From the NCBI GenBank assembly GCA_038380435.1, contig JAWZYU010000728.1, positions 1 to 64,000 of the forward strand: a stretch of 64,000 bases of DNA, written 5' to 3'. The translations under genes were made by a program, and so were the position numbers. Below the pieces are notes generated by a model. That model worked only from the letters and a program-made list of their open reading frames with translations. It did no database searches and was not told the DNA's origin. Positions 37,801 to 52,800 of this stretch are shown here, piece after piece. The DNA comes from Ryuthela nishihirai (taxonomy: Eukaryota; Arthropoda; Arachnida; Araneae; Heptathelidae). Each line of letters begins with the position of its first letter. Position 1 is the first letter of the stretch.

Positions 37801-40800
37801 CTTTTTGTGACTACACTCTTGGTTACTTGCAGTAATGTTAATTTTATTGCAACATAACAAAATTAAATAATTGTAGATTTACCTTTTTAAAACAGTGCTA
37901 ATTTCAACTACATAAGGAGAAGGTTGAGAACCTTTTTGACTTTCTGCACTGGGTTGGACAACACAAGTTCCAGGTTGTAGAAAGAAATCCAAGGGAGCTT
38001 CTTTATCTTCAATTAAAACTGCTTTTCCTCCCCCCAGTGTAACGGCAAAATTCATTTTCTTAAACTGAAAATATTATTACATGACATAATTTCAAAATTA
38101 GTAACATTTTAAAGTTTACATAACACTGTAATGCACATAACTATTATAACAGATTCTAAATAACCATAATCCCCAAACCAGAAAAAAAAGCTTAAATTTA
38201 AAGTGTCAAGTTTTTCACAATCCATGCAATAGCAGAAAAGGTAATTTTGAACTGTTTTCAGCAGAGAAACAACTGAACTCTAAAACTTTATCCTGCAGTG
38301 ACTGAGATGCCAGTTTATTAGGTACACCTACCTAGTAGAGTTTTGTGCCCCCTTTGGTCTTCAGAACAGCTCAAATTCATTGGAGCATGGAACTTACAAG
38401 ATGCTGGATACATTGTGCAGGAATGTTGTACCATGTGGAAATGATTGTGTCACACAGTTGTTGTAAACTGGATGGTGGCATAGTCTCGCTGCAAATAGCC
38501 CTTTCCACCACATCCCAAAGATGCTCAATAGGTTTAGATTTGGGAACTGTGCAGGCCAATGAACAGGAGCATATTGTAGGTTCTGGTTAGCTCGAGGGAG
38601 TTTTTCAATAAAATGGCCCATATTACAAAATTTTATTCATTTGATTATTCTTTACATATATTTCATTTCTATTTGCTAAGATATCGATTATTTGCTCATC
38701 AGGAATATTCTTACAGATATCTTTCTCACAATTCATTAACATTAAAGCTTCCAGATTCAGTGATGAGAGAGGGTGCTTCTTAATCTATTTTTAATGTATT
38801 TGAGCTTAGAAAAACTTCTCTCGTAACTTACTTGGGTGAGTAGAAACATGATGAGTACATATAAGATGGTGTCACAAGGTTATGTTTTACAAGTCATTCA
38901 AATATCGCTGAGAGGGTGCACCCATGACATTACAGTGGGGAAAGCTCAGCTAATGTACTTATATAATCATACATTCTTTTGTCTTTCTTTGCTCTTCGCT
39001 TGGTGAATTTCTCTCTCTGTGAAGTCCTTTCAGGTAATGATTCTTGCTAGTCTCCTTTGATACCTCTGATCCACAAGCTGTTTTCAACCACTGGTAGTTT
39101 TTTGCACCATTCTCAGTAAACCCTTTAAAGTGTTGTGCATGATAAGCCCAGGAGGACAACAATTTCGGAGATGCTAGAACTGGCATGCATAGCACCATCA
39201 TGCCACATTCAAAGTCACTCAGGTGTGTCATTCTGATGCTCGAAGATTGGTCTGCCTGATTTATACTGCACACCATGGTCATGTGATGTATTACATGTCG
39301 GAATGAATCTTTTTTTGATGTGGGGTAGTGTACCTAATAAACTGGAAACTCAGTGTGTATATATATATAGGTCATGTTCATACCAAATGAACAATGCTTT
39401 ATTATGAATAATAAAATAACAGAAATTCAAATTAAAATGAAAGCAACAAGCCTAAAAAAAATTTACCTTCTTTGGGCATTACAGTTAATACAATGAAATT
39501 GGTAAAATAATAAATTATAGAAGCATTTATAGGAAAAAAAGAAATTTTCAGTTCTGATGCCGACTCTGCTTCAGTATCTTTAGTTAGTCCATAAAGTTGG
39601 ATAAACAGATTGGTCACATTTAACTATTTCGTATTTAATGTATAAACACAAAAAATTTTAAGCTTTTTAAGCAAAGGATGTATATGTTTGTCTGTGTAGT
39701 AGTATGTGCCAATTGGCTGAATTCTTATTTTATAGATAACAGCTCACATAAACTTTTAAGTGCTGTTGTGATGGATTATGTACTAAGAATTATCTTTAAC
39801 CTTAAAATGTTGGGTTTCTGAAATGGAACTCAACTATGAAAATAGACTTTAAAGTGCTTAAAAGTGGAAAAAACTTTAGGACCTTACCCTGAACAGTAAC
39901 TAAGCAGAAAGTGGTCACATTACACATCAAAATAGTCTTTCAAACTCTACAATGTTTGAACTAAAAGTAAGTATGCCAGCATTGAGACCTTCTGCATGTC
40001 AAGTGGATATCTGAGGCTTTGCTTTAGTCATTTTCTTTTATGTAGTGGTAAGACTACTGACTCTCTGATTGCTTTTCATGTTGAGTGGCTATTCTGGGTG
40101 TGCAGTCACTGGCTTTCTATATGTATTCTTAACTGTGCACTGTAACTATTGTTGTAAACAGAAAAATAAATTGTACATATGCAAATAGTATATCAAAGTT
40201 TGTGATTATTTATTGGCCACCAAGCCAGTGACATCTTAACAAGATAGACTTACCCTTCTGACAAGTACCTTTCTTGCATAAAACTCTTACACACTGTTGA
40301 CTAGAAAAGAATCTAGCTCTTACAGTTTGTGTGTAGAGAGTGTTTACTTTATTTGATTAAAATGCAGAATTAATGCTATTTAATTTGGTACATAACATGC
40401 CTTAGCTTCTTTCATTTGTTATCTGACAAGAAAGTTCTAAAGTTCACTTTTTTTTTTACTGAGGGCATTTGAAGAAAAACACAAACTTGGTACAATAAAT
40501 TTTTCAGGCCTGGCATTGCAAGGCTTAAACTTATTGATAACATCCTAAAATATTCCTTTTTAAAATCTAAGTATTTTTAAGAATAGAAATTTAGTATTAC
40601 TATGAAATGTGATAAAAGCAATTTACCTGCTTTTTATCTAGAAATGCAAAAGTTTTGTTTTCAAAAAGTTGTTTTCTTTCAGAGACAACATCAAAGGATG
40701 CCTTTTCTTTATCTATTAGTGGCTCTCCAACTGGAGGAATATATCTGTAACATAATATATTTAATTTTTTTTAATTATATCACAAACACAAAAAATAATT

Positions 40801-43800
40801 TCCTTAAAAGATAGGAAAATTCATTTTCATTCTGATTAATGTTAGGTTTTTTGCTAGCGATAACAATGTATTTTATGCTAGAGGTAGAATCTGGTAAAAC
40901 AAATTTAACTGTAATAACAAAATATGCCTTTTATGCAAATAAAATGACATATTTTGCATTACGAATTCTAAATTTTATATTTACGTATCATTTTTACCAA
41001 CATTTCTCATTTATTTTGCTTTTAGTACACAATTATAAATACATAAAAAATGTTAATTTCAATTTTTCAAAGAATTTCCAGCATTTGCGAATACAGAAAA
41101 TGTTCAAAATTATCTCCAAAATACATTACTGATTGAAAGCGCAGCACATATTTCGTTTCTATTCTCAGTGAAAAGTGCCTTTGATGATCAGTCAAGACAT
41201 TATATAGGTTAAAGTACCATTCTGCATCAACCTATTTACTGAGGGTAGCTATATTTCATATCCAAAAGTAGTTGAAGTACATCTGATCTTTCGCTATAGT
41301 TGACTTGCTTGATAAATATTTTGCTGTAAAAATGCGATAGCCATCTACTTCAATTTTGTTGCAAGTGCAGAAAAATGGAATGCTGTTTATACCTCTCAGT
41401 TGGGAGGAAAGGTTAAACCTTTTTTTTTGGTTACTTCCTATATGTTTGATCAGCAACATAGAACTTTCCTTAGAAGTTTCTATAAGCATAATTTTTAATG
41501 AAGCTTGTTGTTCCAGAACACAGTAGTTGCTTAAAGTACTTCTGGTCTTTGACTGAAATAGCCTTTCTGAGTAGCAGGCAAAAATTGATTTTAGTAAATC
41601 TAACTTTTCCCATAATAAATGTGCAAAAGGTTAATTGGATTTATCCAAATTGTTAATGATATGGATATATTTGAATTGTGATGGAAAGACTCTCATTTTA
41701 TTTAAATCTTTCTACCACTACTCCCCTGGTGGTGGTACAGTGGTATTGTGTTGGTTTATAGTGACAGTTCAACTGCTGGGTGGTTTGAGTCCTAGGATGG
41801 CATGGTTATTTGCTCTGTCATAACCTTCAGATAAGCTAGTAGCTTTGTGGGTCTGATTGCAAACTGAAAAAATAACAAAAGTTGTACTGGAGTTCCTTAG
41901 CTCCCAAGCTTTTAGTATATAAAGATGAGATAGGTTCAAGTATCGAAAAAAAATCACAGCTTGGAACAAAGGGTTCTTCATCTTCCTAAGAGTAAAAAGA
42001 GTAGATTTAGCTTTTTGATACAATAGAGTTAATCTCCATATATTCTTCAAAAAAAGAAAAAAAAAAAAATCACATAAAAAGTAGACTTTATATGAACTGG
42101 GTCTGAAAAATACTTGAAAGCAGGGAAACAAGAAGCCATACACCAAGCTAAATATGAAACCAGTTCTAAAATCTGCCAATGTGTCTGCCGATGAAAATAA
42201 CTAAAAAATCCTGTATGTCAAATTAAATCCTGTAGTATGTCTCGATTTAGTTACAGTTAACATTAAAAACTACTATTTGAAGAAAAACAAAAATATTAGA
42301 GAAACAGAAAACCAGTTTTAAAACTAAAAAGATAGTAAAATGTAAGCAAATATGTAGGATACTCAATGGCTCTTCCATTATAGTGCATCTGATAAATTAT
42401 AACTTAAAAAATTCTGAGGCCTACAAAAATATGCTCACTGGGCAAAAAATTAGTTACTTCTGTAATTTTTTGCCTAATATTGTGTAACACCTCACTTTGT
42501 ATGAATCACAGCAGCAATCCTGTTAGGTATAGACTCTACCAGTTGTCAGATATAGCATTTGAAGTTCAGTTAGATTACGTGGATGCCTATTTCTGTGTTT
42601 CACTCTCTGCTCCAGATAATCCCAAATGTTTCCAATGGGATTTATATCCAGTAACTTTGCAGACCAGTTGTTGTCTTAATGTTACCTCATGCTCCTTGTA
42701 ACAGTAACAAATAGTTTTGGCCCTGTGCATCTTGCAGTTGTCATTCTGGAACACTGGAATATCTATGTTGTGTTCACACTTCATATAAAGCACAAAAGGA
42801 ACATCTGGTTATCCAGAATTTTCATATAGCCTTCTTGATTTAAATGGGTCAATACCTCAATTAATGAGCCTACCTCATGGTAGTTAAAGATCCCCAGAAC
42901 ATCACAGAACCACCTCCAGCTTGAATAACACCTTGTACACAGTCTGGATGAAAGGCTTCATTACTTCTGTGATGCATTCTGATGCATTCTCTGCATTGCA
43001 TGGTTGAATAGACAGAAATGTATCTGACCAGATAATGGTTTTCCAGTCATCTGCAGTCCAATGTCTAAAGAACCTAGCCTATTGCAACTAGGCTGCTTTA
43101 TGTGCTGTTGTTAGCATAGGTCTCTTCAGAGTAATCTACTTAAATACCTATGGAATGCAGTTCCCTTCACAATGTTCTTTCTGGGTTGGGTTATTTTACC
43201 TCTGAGCAGAACTTTTTTGCACACCATGAGTTAAATGGCCAGGTCACAAGGACCCTGAAGGCTCAGAGAAGGTTGGGGTAGGGGACCCACTGGAACAGCT
43301 GTTGGGAGACAAATGGTAGTCTCCTGTCAAGGTCATCCAGTGTGTTCTTTAACATGCACAGGGTATGGCTCTCCTGCACATGGGGCCACGGCTTAATATC
43401 CCATCCGACGGATGGCAGTCTTTCCAAGCCCATCGGTGTCCCCTACTGATCGTGGGCAGGGCAGGGAGTTTTGTGGAGATAAATCTCAATGCTGACCCAG
43501 CTGGGACTCGAACCTGGGAACTGCAGATTATGAGCCTGGCGCGCTACCAATGAGCCCCCCCCCCTCCCCCAATGTTCTTTCTGAAACAGGCTGATGTGAT
43601 CCTTCATTGACAGTGTGTAGCAATTCTTTTGTAGTTTGAAATCGGTTTGCAATCACTAGTTGTGATACTTGTTCTCAGTCCGTCTGTGAGTACTGACTTG
43701 TGGCTTCAGTAATGTCGGCAATTAGCAGTTGAATTGGATACATACCACTGTTTATACACATGTTGGACTGTTCATTTTAAATATCAGCAAATTTGGCTAC

Positions 43801-46800
43801 TTTCTTTACAGCATGTTCTTTAAACCCTATCAAATGCAATAACATCCTTTCGCCATTTGGTCATGTCTTTTGACTCATGATAAGAACAATATGTAACCAG
43901 TACTCCACTGGGACTGACAAACTATAGAGCACATGGAAGATCACATGCCTCTATATACAGTTCTGCATTACTACAGGCACATCTACTGGTATATGAAGTC
44001 ACCACTATCATCTATGGTGGATAATTTTTTGTCCAGTGTGCTTATGACCTGCTCACTACAGTTCACTGAATGGTGCACTTGTGTGCTTTCATGCCTGGCA
44101 ACACAGTATTGGGAAGTAGTTTTCGTACATTGACAACATACACTCTGCTTCCACATAGTCATATTACATTAACTTCTGCTTGATGTCATATTAGTTAGGG
44201 TGCAAATATAGTTCTAGTGCATTTTTTACATTAAATTTAACTATTTGAAATTTATAATGAGTTCTAAATGCATAAGTTTTTCTACAGCAAGTAAAAGATT
44301 AAAGGAAAAATTTAACTCTGGACTTCCATCCTTGCCTCAAAGAACCTAGGAGTCCACTCATTTGAATATCCACAAGCAGCAAGATTCTGTGTCTGTTCCA
44401 TTCAAAAGCACCATTCCTGAAATGGGCAGCTTTTGTCCTATATTTGAGATTTCCAGCACTTAAAACAATGATTTTGATGGATTTGAGGTTTTGGGCTTTC
44501 AAATTAGTCTTCTCTGCAAATATTTTTGTAATAGCTGCCCTACTTTAAAAGTAAGAGTTCCCATGACAGTATAGCATTTACAGTTGTATGAATTTACAAT
44601 ATTCTAATTTGTGATTAATATTCATCATTTACATTAAACATAGGTACAATTAGGGTATCTTTGCTCTGAATTTAATTTGCTGGCAAAAATCAGATGCATT
44701 TACATTTATTCTTATGAGGTCTTCTGCTTGCATAACACAGATTTACTTAATGCTGTGTTATGCAAGCAGGGAATTTCTGTATATTTATATGAGCTACAGA
44801 TTAAAAAGATCATAGATACCAGAATTAAAAATTACATAAAACACATCTCTATGTGAAAAATTTAATGTATATCACTTATTTATCAAAAGAATTTTACATT
44901 GACTACATGAATGCTTTGTATTACCAGTACCCATAATACACAACTAAGCACAAAAACAGCAAATAAATGCAGTGCAAGTGCTTGCTGATCTATATATATA
45001 TACCTTAATTTGTTTTATACAAAATATTGAAAGGTGATCTTTTATAAATTTATATACAAAACTTTATAGCAAAAATGTTTCTTAGTTTCTATGAAATTTA
45101 TTGAAAGTAACAAAATATTTTTAGATTGCTTCTGCATTAATATAAAAATACAAAACCCTTTAACATTTTCATAGAAACTTAAAATATTTTGGCAACACTG
45201 CAATTTTAATTAAAAGAATTGAAAGGTTGAAGTTTATGACTAAAAAATACTTGTTCATTTCTACCAAATAATTGTCAGTATACCAGTTAATTTTTCCCAT
45301 TACAATGAATTGGCAAAAACTTTTTTTATCTCAGTATTTGAATTACATAATATATATAATATAAAAAATATTCTTCAGAAATTCATAACTACAAAGTTTT
45401 ATTACTTACAGCTATGACAAATTTAATTTTCTACACAGAATAGTAAATGTGAACAAAATGGATTTAGCAGTATTTACAGACCTATTGGCAGCTGGTTGTG
45501 CTGTTTCTGATTGGAGACTTTCCACTAGAGCAGTGAAATATTCTACAGTGACAACTGGTTTTAGAGAGACCAAGCAACAGACAGCCTATCCAAACAGGAA
45601 GTAAAATTTATTACTGATTACGAATATAACCAATGCAATAACTATAAAGCTGCAAAAATTAAAATGAGTAAATATAAAGGAAATATTATTTAAATGAAAG
45701 TAATGCATGGAATGCTATGTAAGTTTTCAGAAACATGCCAGAGTATTCTTCCAGCTGAATTAATGCCAGCTCATCTGTATCTCAGCGAAAATTTTTTCTG
45801 CTGAATATTTATTGATTTATCAATGCCAAATGAGCAACAGGTAACGCTGTGATTATCATCTATGCAAGAGTTTTCTTCATGTTAAAAAATGGGGGAATAG
45901 CATTTAAATTTAGGAACATTTTTCTGGTGAGAGGATATGGATTTTAAACATTAACTTTGGAATGAATAAGAAAGTGGCTGGGATAACTGAAATTCACTGC
46001 CATCTGAGAAAATTGATACAAATTTTATTGGGATGCCATAAAATAAAGAGACTAGAATATTTATGAAAAGTATGAATATAAAATGAGAAACAAAATGCAA
46101 CAGCTAAAATATAATAATAGATTGCTCATTAAGTAATGTTATACATTTCTTTAGCAAAAGTTATGAAATGTTTACTGATGTGAGATGGGATTCTTACATC
46201 TGGTTAGATCAGGCATGGCCAACTGTTTTTGCCCCCGGGCCGGATTGGAAAAAAAAAATATTTTCACGGGCTGGATTGGAAAAAAAATATTTTCACGGGC
46301 CGGACGAAATATTAAAATTGAAAAATGTTAAGCAAAACACTTATTTCTTTAAGTAAACAAAATTTTATTATGAAATTTGTTTATGAATAATTGTAAGTAA
46401 ATCAATACAACAAATTAACATAATAACTAATGCGACATGTTGAGGCGGTTTGCATCGCTTATTATTTTTTTAATATCTGGTTCTATACTTGTAGTAGCTA
46501 TTCTTAACACAGCCTCCAAATGTAAATCATTCAATCTTGATCTTGTTGTACTTTTATTTAGATTCATTAAAGAAAAGGTTTGTTCACAAATATAAGTTGA
46601 GCTAAAGATTACTAAATACGTCTTGGCAAGTTTTTTTAACTTTCCATATTTTTCATTATTCAATTGCTTATAAAAATTACACAAATTTTCTTGCTCTTCT
46701 CGATATTTCTCATGTAATAATTCATCACATTGTAAATTAATTATTTCTAATTGTATATCAACAGGAACGTCATCAACTTGTACAGAAAATGGATTTCGGA

Positions 46801-49800
46801 TAATAGATAAAATTTTATCAATTTTTTTGAAGCAATCGAATCTCTGCTCGAAATCTGTCATTAGTGCAAGGATGTTTTTATTAAATGTTTTAACCTTTTC
46901 TTTTAAAATATTTAAAGATATGGTCTGTAACGTTGGAAAATGATCAAATTTACATTCAGCTAGAATTGTAGAAAAAAGGCTAAGCTTCATTTTAAAAGCT
47001 CTTAATTTCTGTATTAAATCATGAGCAAATAAATTTTTTCCTTGTATACATGTGTTAAATTCGTTCAAATGTGTGAGAATATCCAAAGAAAATGCTAAAT
47101 CACAAATCCAATTTGGATCTAATAATTCAGGAAAATCCTCATTTTCTTTAAGCATTAAAAATATTTTTATTTCCTCTTGAAGGTCCCACACACGTCTTAA
47201 AACTTTTCCCAAACCTTAACCAACGGATTTTATTGTGATATAGTACATCTAAATGACTGGTATTTAGTTCTTCAAGGAGATCAATAGATTGCCTGTGATT
47301 TAATCCTTTTGATCGTAGGAAATTCACTAATTTCACAACTACATTTGTAACATGATCGATTTTTAAAATATTTTTGCATATGCAAAAATATTTTACTCGC
47401 CTGCTGGCAACGTCGCTTGAACATCGAGTGCAGATGAGTATAAAAATTTTAATTCTTTATAACGGAATCTTTTTTAAAAAATATAGAAGTATCGAGAATT
47501 CATTCGATTAATTACTAGAAGTTAAATGCTAATATTGAAAAATTGTTCGTGGGCCACATAAATTCATTACGCGGGCCAGATCCGGCCCGCGGGCCGTATG
47601 TTGGCCATGCCTGGGTTAGATAGTTGCAAATATTCAGACTGATGGTATCATAATAGGCAGCCATTAAAATGGCAGTGAACTATAATGTGTAACACAATGA
47701 ATATTGTGGATGAGTTACTCACAATGAAGAACAAATTAATTGGCAAACAAAAAACTTAAAATTATTTATAGAGATCATATTGTCAATGGGAACAATATTG
47801 ATTACTGGGTAAAGCAAATAAAAATATGGGTCATGCAATACATGCTCTTCTTTTCGATGACAATAAAGCCATTGAGGTAGAAGGAGATTACATGAAAAAT
47901 TACTATGCATGCAACCAATACTGTACTAATATGGTAAATGTGTCTTTAAATGGTAAATGTGTCTAAAACTTTAAGGCAAACAGTAAAAACAATTTATTTT
48001 TAGAAGTATGTTGCAATTACAGTAATACTTCATTAATCATGGTGTTGGATTGTTTTAGCTCTGAGTGGCACTTTTTTGCACACAATGGGGTAAATGGCCA
48101 GGTCACAAGGACCCTGAAAGCCCAGAGAAGGTTGGAAGATGGGAACCCACTGGACAGCTATTAGGAAACATGGTAGCCTCCAGCTAAGGTCATCCAGAGG
48201 GCTCTTTAACATGCACAGGGTATGGGTCTCTCTCACACAGAGTGCCATGGCTTAATGTCCCATCTGACAGATGGCAACCTTTCCCTGCCCATCAGTGTAC
48301 TCTACTGACTGAGGGCATGGCGGGGAGTTTTGCACAGTTAAATTTCAATGCTGGTCCAGCTGGGACTTGAACCTGGAAACTGCAGATTATGAGCCTGGCA
48401 TGTTACCAACTGAGCCTTCCCTGTCCCTCCCTTGGTTTTGAGTTCCTGTGATTAATATGTACTATACTGTAAGGGCTCGACCAAGCTAAGATGAAGGGGG
48501 GGAGGGGAGCCATGAGTGCTATTGCAGCAGACCTCTTCATCTAGCAAGTGCATTGGAGCCAGTCCTGGAGGGTGGAGGGAGTGAGAAATGAGCCTAAGAA
48601 CTGCATTTAGGAAGTTTCTGCTGTGCACAGATGTAGATATACTCCATTACCTAACAAACCCTTGCATGTCCCATGGACATCATGTGACAGTGTTTGGCTG
48701 CAGTTTTGATAGAGGAAGAGTTCAAAAGAAGAGAGTTGAAGCAAAGCTCAGGAGATGTACAGCACTGATTACCATTAGTCTGGTGTCCTAGAAGTGTTTC
48801 CTTTGTGAAACCTGAAGGTTTGGTGTAGCCCCCATCCCATAGCCAAGTGGTTAGTGTGCTTGGCTACTGACCTAAGGGACCTGGGTTTGAGCCCTGGGTA
48901 AGGCATGGATGTTCATGATGTTTTTCTGCTGAGGTCCTGCCATTCTCACAGACCTTATACTATGGCATATAAACTGGCAGGTTCCTGTCCTTTGTGGCAA
49001 GCAGCTACTTGAGGGGGTAATTATTTATTTATTACCTATGTTTCAGAAGGGTAGAAACTCTGTAACTGGCTAAATGGCAGTCACTGTTTAATGTATTTAG
49101 CACAGTATATCAAATGTTAGTGAATAAATTTGTACATATGTATATAGTACTTATGCAGTTGTATTCATTAAAAATAGACCTTTGCAATGTCGACCCAAAC
49201 ATTCACATACATGGGAAATTAAGCAAAGAACCTGCTTACTACTTATACTGTTTCACCAATTGTGGTATTTGGCCTCAAGTATCTGTGATTTCCTGAGAAA
49301 CCACAACTATTTTAGTGCACTGCAACATGATGAACATAGCAATATGCAATGAGTACTTTTATTATCATAGGGTGAAAAGGTTGTGATGGTTCACCCAATC
49401 ACTTTTATCTAACCAGTTTTACTTTATTTATGTTTTAATTATAATTTTGGGGTTTAATTTTAATTTGAACCATCATTTTCCCCACCCGTTCCATTAGGAG
49501 AGTTATGATTGCATAACTGTGTTTTGATTGGTGGCCGCTAAATGCAACCTGGAAGGATATCCCCACTTACATCATCTAGCATGAGTTCATCATATGCAAA
49601 TGTGGCTTCTCTGGTGATGACAATGCCACAGTTTTGCAAGCCAGAGTGTATGGCAGAGTGACAGGAGAACACAGAGGTAGTTGCTCAGCTGCTAGTGTGA
49701 GCAGAAGCTGATGGTTAGTTGGTGATGTGATGTTGGTGTTAGTTTTTGCAAAGTGAGGCTTTTTGGTGCAACATATTTTTGGTGAGTCTATATTTTGAAT

Positions 49801-52800
49801 AAATATTTAATTTATGAAATTTGCTTTGAATGTTTTATTTTTTTCTCTTCAGAAGAGTTTTGGTTTAGAAGATTGACTTTACTAAACTTTTATATTGAGA
49901 CAATCATTTATTTAAGTTCTTTTTTTGTCTAACACATTTAACAAAAGAACCTTTGTTTAATTGTCTGGCACCCGAGATTAAGCTATATGGCAAAGTAAAC
50001 GTACTTTGGAGTGCTACAAGGTTTCTAGCACTGTATCGTCTAGATGTTATTTAATTTCTGATGGTCTTTCTTTCTTTGCACAGAATTTCAATAAGCTCTG
50101 TACTTCTTTTACTAAATGACACAGCTTTTATTACCTAAACTATACAGTGAATATTGGGAAAAGACCCTGGGGTCAATAATGTAACACAGGCTCATAAAAA
50201 CTACCTTGATGCATACTTAACATTGGCAGCTGGCATTCAAATATAAAATCTTACTCACCATCCTCTCTTTGCACAGTTTGCTAGAAATATTTCTCTATTT
50301 CAATTTTAAAAAAAAGCATTTTGATGAAAAAATATAATTGAAAATAAAACATATAAAAATGCTATAATATTAATAAAATTATATGAAATTAGGTGTCTCT
50401 CATGGATGACTTTTCCTCACTCCAAATTTTACATAGTCTCTGGTCCCTCATAGACCACAAACTAAACAGGAACTAAACCCTCAATGCTGGCAAAAGGCTA
50501 CTGTATGTTACGTTTTCTTATTTATATACATTACCTTAATGGTGATTTTAATATCAGTCATTACTAGGTGTGTACATGATGGCCTCCATTCAGACACAAG
50601 ATTCCCTCCTAGTTGCTTCAAAACACCTTTCAGTTCTTTCTTTTTATCAGAGTCAATGCATGATGTAGTAACAATTAAAGGCTCGAAACATACCCTACAA
50701 CAGATAATTCTAATGTAACTACAGTGTTGTATATGCGACACATATTACATTAAAGAAAATTTAAATTTTTACAGTTTTCCTGTAATATACAAATCTATCT
50801 GTCATACTACATACACAAGTGCTTGCATATATGTTAATTTAGATGAAACACTTTTTAAACAGTGATGAAGTTGTGGCAGTGATGAAACTGAGAAACAGCT
50901 TTCCTTTAGATGGTAATAAAATAAACTATCTTGTGATGGAATACAGGTACACTTGATTAGTCACTTTGTCATCTTAGATAACTGTAAAAATATCATTTAC
51001 CTGCTTTGTTTACTTGAAGGAACTACTAATAATCCATTTGTATCTAATTGCAAACAATATCTCAATTATATTATTGCTATTTCATCAGTGTTAAAAAGTG
51101 TCATTCATCTAGTTAACTAAAACACTGAGTCATCTTTTTAAGGGGGTATTCATTTTGCATACAAGTCCTGATTGTTATGAATATAAATGGTACAGCAATA
51201 CCAAAACCAATCATTAACAGACATTCCTTTAAAAATGCAATGTTCAGAATTTGAGAAAAATTATCAATAAAATTAAATACTTAAAAATTACTGATTTTAT
51301 CTTTGTGATTAGGCAAAGTAAGTGTGAAAGTTAACAGCTCAGAATATTTAGCCGTAATAATCTTAAGTAGAATTGTATATTCTCCTTAAACATAAAACCA
51401 TATGTTTTATAATGAATTTCATAAGATAATTCAGTAACATTTTAAATTTGCAAGCCAATAAATTAATATGTACAAAGTTTTCATTATGTAAAAACAGTTA
51501 AAAGAACCTGAAGCGACTTTCAAATTGTCCAAATAGTATAGTATCTCCTTCATTCAGAATCTCTTCATCACCAATTTTATTCTGCAAACTATTCTTGTAA
51601 GTGCCATACTTTGAGCCAGAATCTCGTAACTTTAGTGCAGGTCTATTAGCAAGATCAAGCTGGGAAAAAAAAATAAAATAAAAACAATGTATATAAAAAT
51701 GTTCTATTCCATTTTTGATTATTGAAACATATTAATGAATACTGAAACTTCTGAAAAAATTAATTTATTTTATAAAAATAATTTCCTATGCAATATCCAA
51801 GTGTAAAGAACATTGGACTGTTTATTCCCTGAAAAATTTCTATCTTCCCCAAAAGGATAAATAACTAGGTGACAAAAATCAAAGCAATTGAAATGAACTT
51901 AATAGTAGAAAAAATAAATACTGCTTACCACAGAGGTCTGACAGGAGCCTGCCAGTTTAGTATGCCATAGTAGGTCTGTGAGAATGGCAGGCTCTCATCA
52001 GAAAAACAACACAAGCATCCATGCCTTACCCAGGGCTCGAACCCAGATCCCGTTGATTAGTAACCAAATCTACTAACCGCTTTGCCAAAGCATTCACACA
52101 CATATATATAACTTCTTAAAAATTAGAAAAAATATCAGCATTATATTATAAGTGTAAAATATATTACTTTATAAAGCAACTATGATAATTTCCGGCATGT
52201 AGTTTGGGGTGGGTATAACCTGTAGAACTAAGCCAAAAGAAAACAAGAATTATCACAAATCTGTAGTGATGCATAATACACAATTGAAATCCCAATCATT
52301 TCACTCTTTCATAAAAATTGTTTCTTTAGCCGAAAATGAAAAACAAAGACTTTAGCCTTCTATTAGGATTAATCTTAATTAGTAAATCAGAATCTAATTG
52401 AAAACTTAACTTTATGGAAAGAGAAAATATAAGATCAGCAACCAAATAACTTTTTTCCTTCACAACTCCTAACCTCTTCATGACTTTAAAATTGGAGGTA
52501 TAACTCACACATTTTCATTCCTCTAACATTCTGTTTGGGGGGAAGAGGACTCTGCAATCAATGACACAGTGAGATTGTCAGTGAAAAACCCATAAAATGC
52601 AACTAGTAAATCAACCTTTCTGTCCCTTTCTCTTGTCAGGACCCAAGTAAAATTGGGAAGGGGAAGGCTAACTTACTGGAGGGACAGGGCTGGACTTTGA
52701 CCTTCTGAGACCTTAAGCTATGGCAGATTTAAGAGGACCTAAGCTATACAATTCTACAAGGCCCTAAACTATGCAAATACAAGAGCCCCCAAGATATGGC

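Larger units (their letters stand above)
35982..37882. other. NBN intron 7
   Basis: Holds an old SINE B (36221-36574), a C homopolymer (about 37002-37015) and a LINE endonuclease fragment (37244-37408). The rest is AT-rich with nothing recognised. Confidence 0.65.
38065..40626. other. NBN intron 6
   Basis: Contains the Tc1 with nested hAT fragment (38298-39350). 39360-40620 is AT-rich and holds nothing I recognise. Confidence 0.65.
40745..45481. other. NBN intron 5
   Basis: Contains a tRNA-SINE-like region (41718-41880) and Tc1 family T copy 2 (42430-44044) with SINE B copy 7. 40750-41700 and 44050-45480 are AT-rich and show nothing recognised, beyond a short inverted pair near 44726-44770 (CTGCTTGCATAACACA/TGTGTTATGCAAGCAG). 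Confidence 0.65.
45586..50534. other. NBN intron 4
   Basis: Contains a decayed tRNA-like repeat (45738-45860), the hAT element (46210-47613), SINE B copy 8, SINE A (48832-49019) and a candidate solo LTR (49382-50018). 47620-48040 has nothing recognised. Confidence 0.7.

Noticed and set aside
41769..42179. 136-codon minus frame as a membrane protein gene
   Set aside because: Hydrophobic composition comes from A-rich sense strand; no start context, splice support or similarity.
46427..47336. The hAT-like frame as a domesticated host gene
   Set aside because: It lies between perfect transposon ends with target duplication and contains a frameshift.
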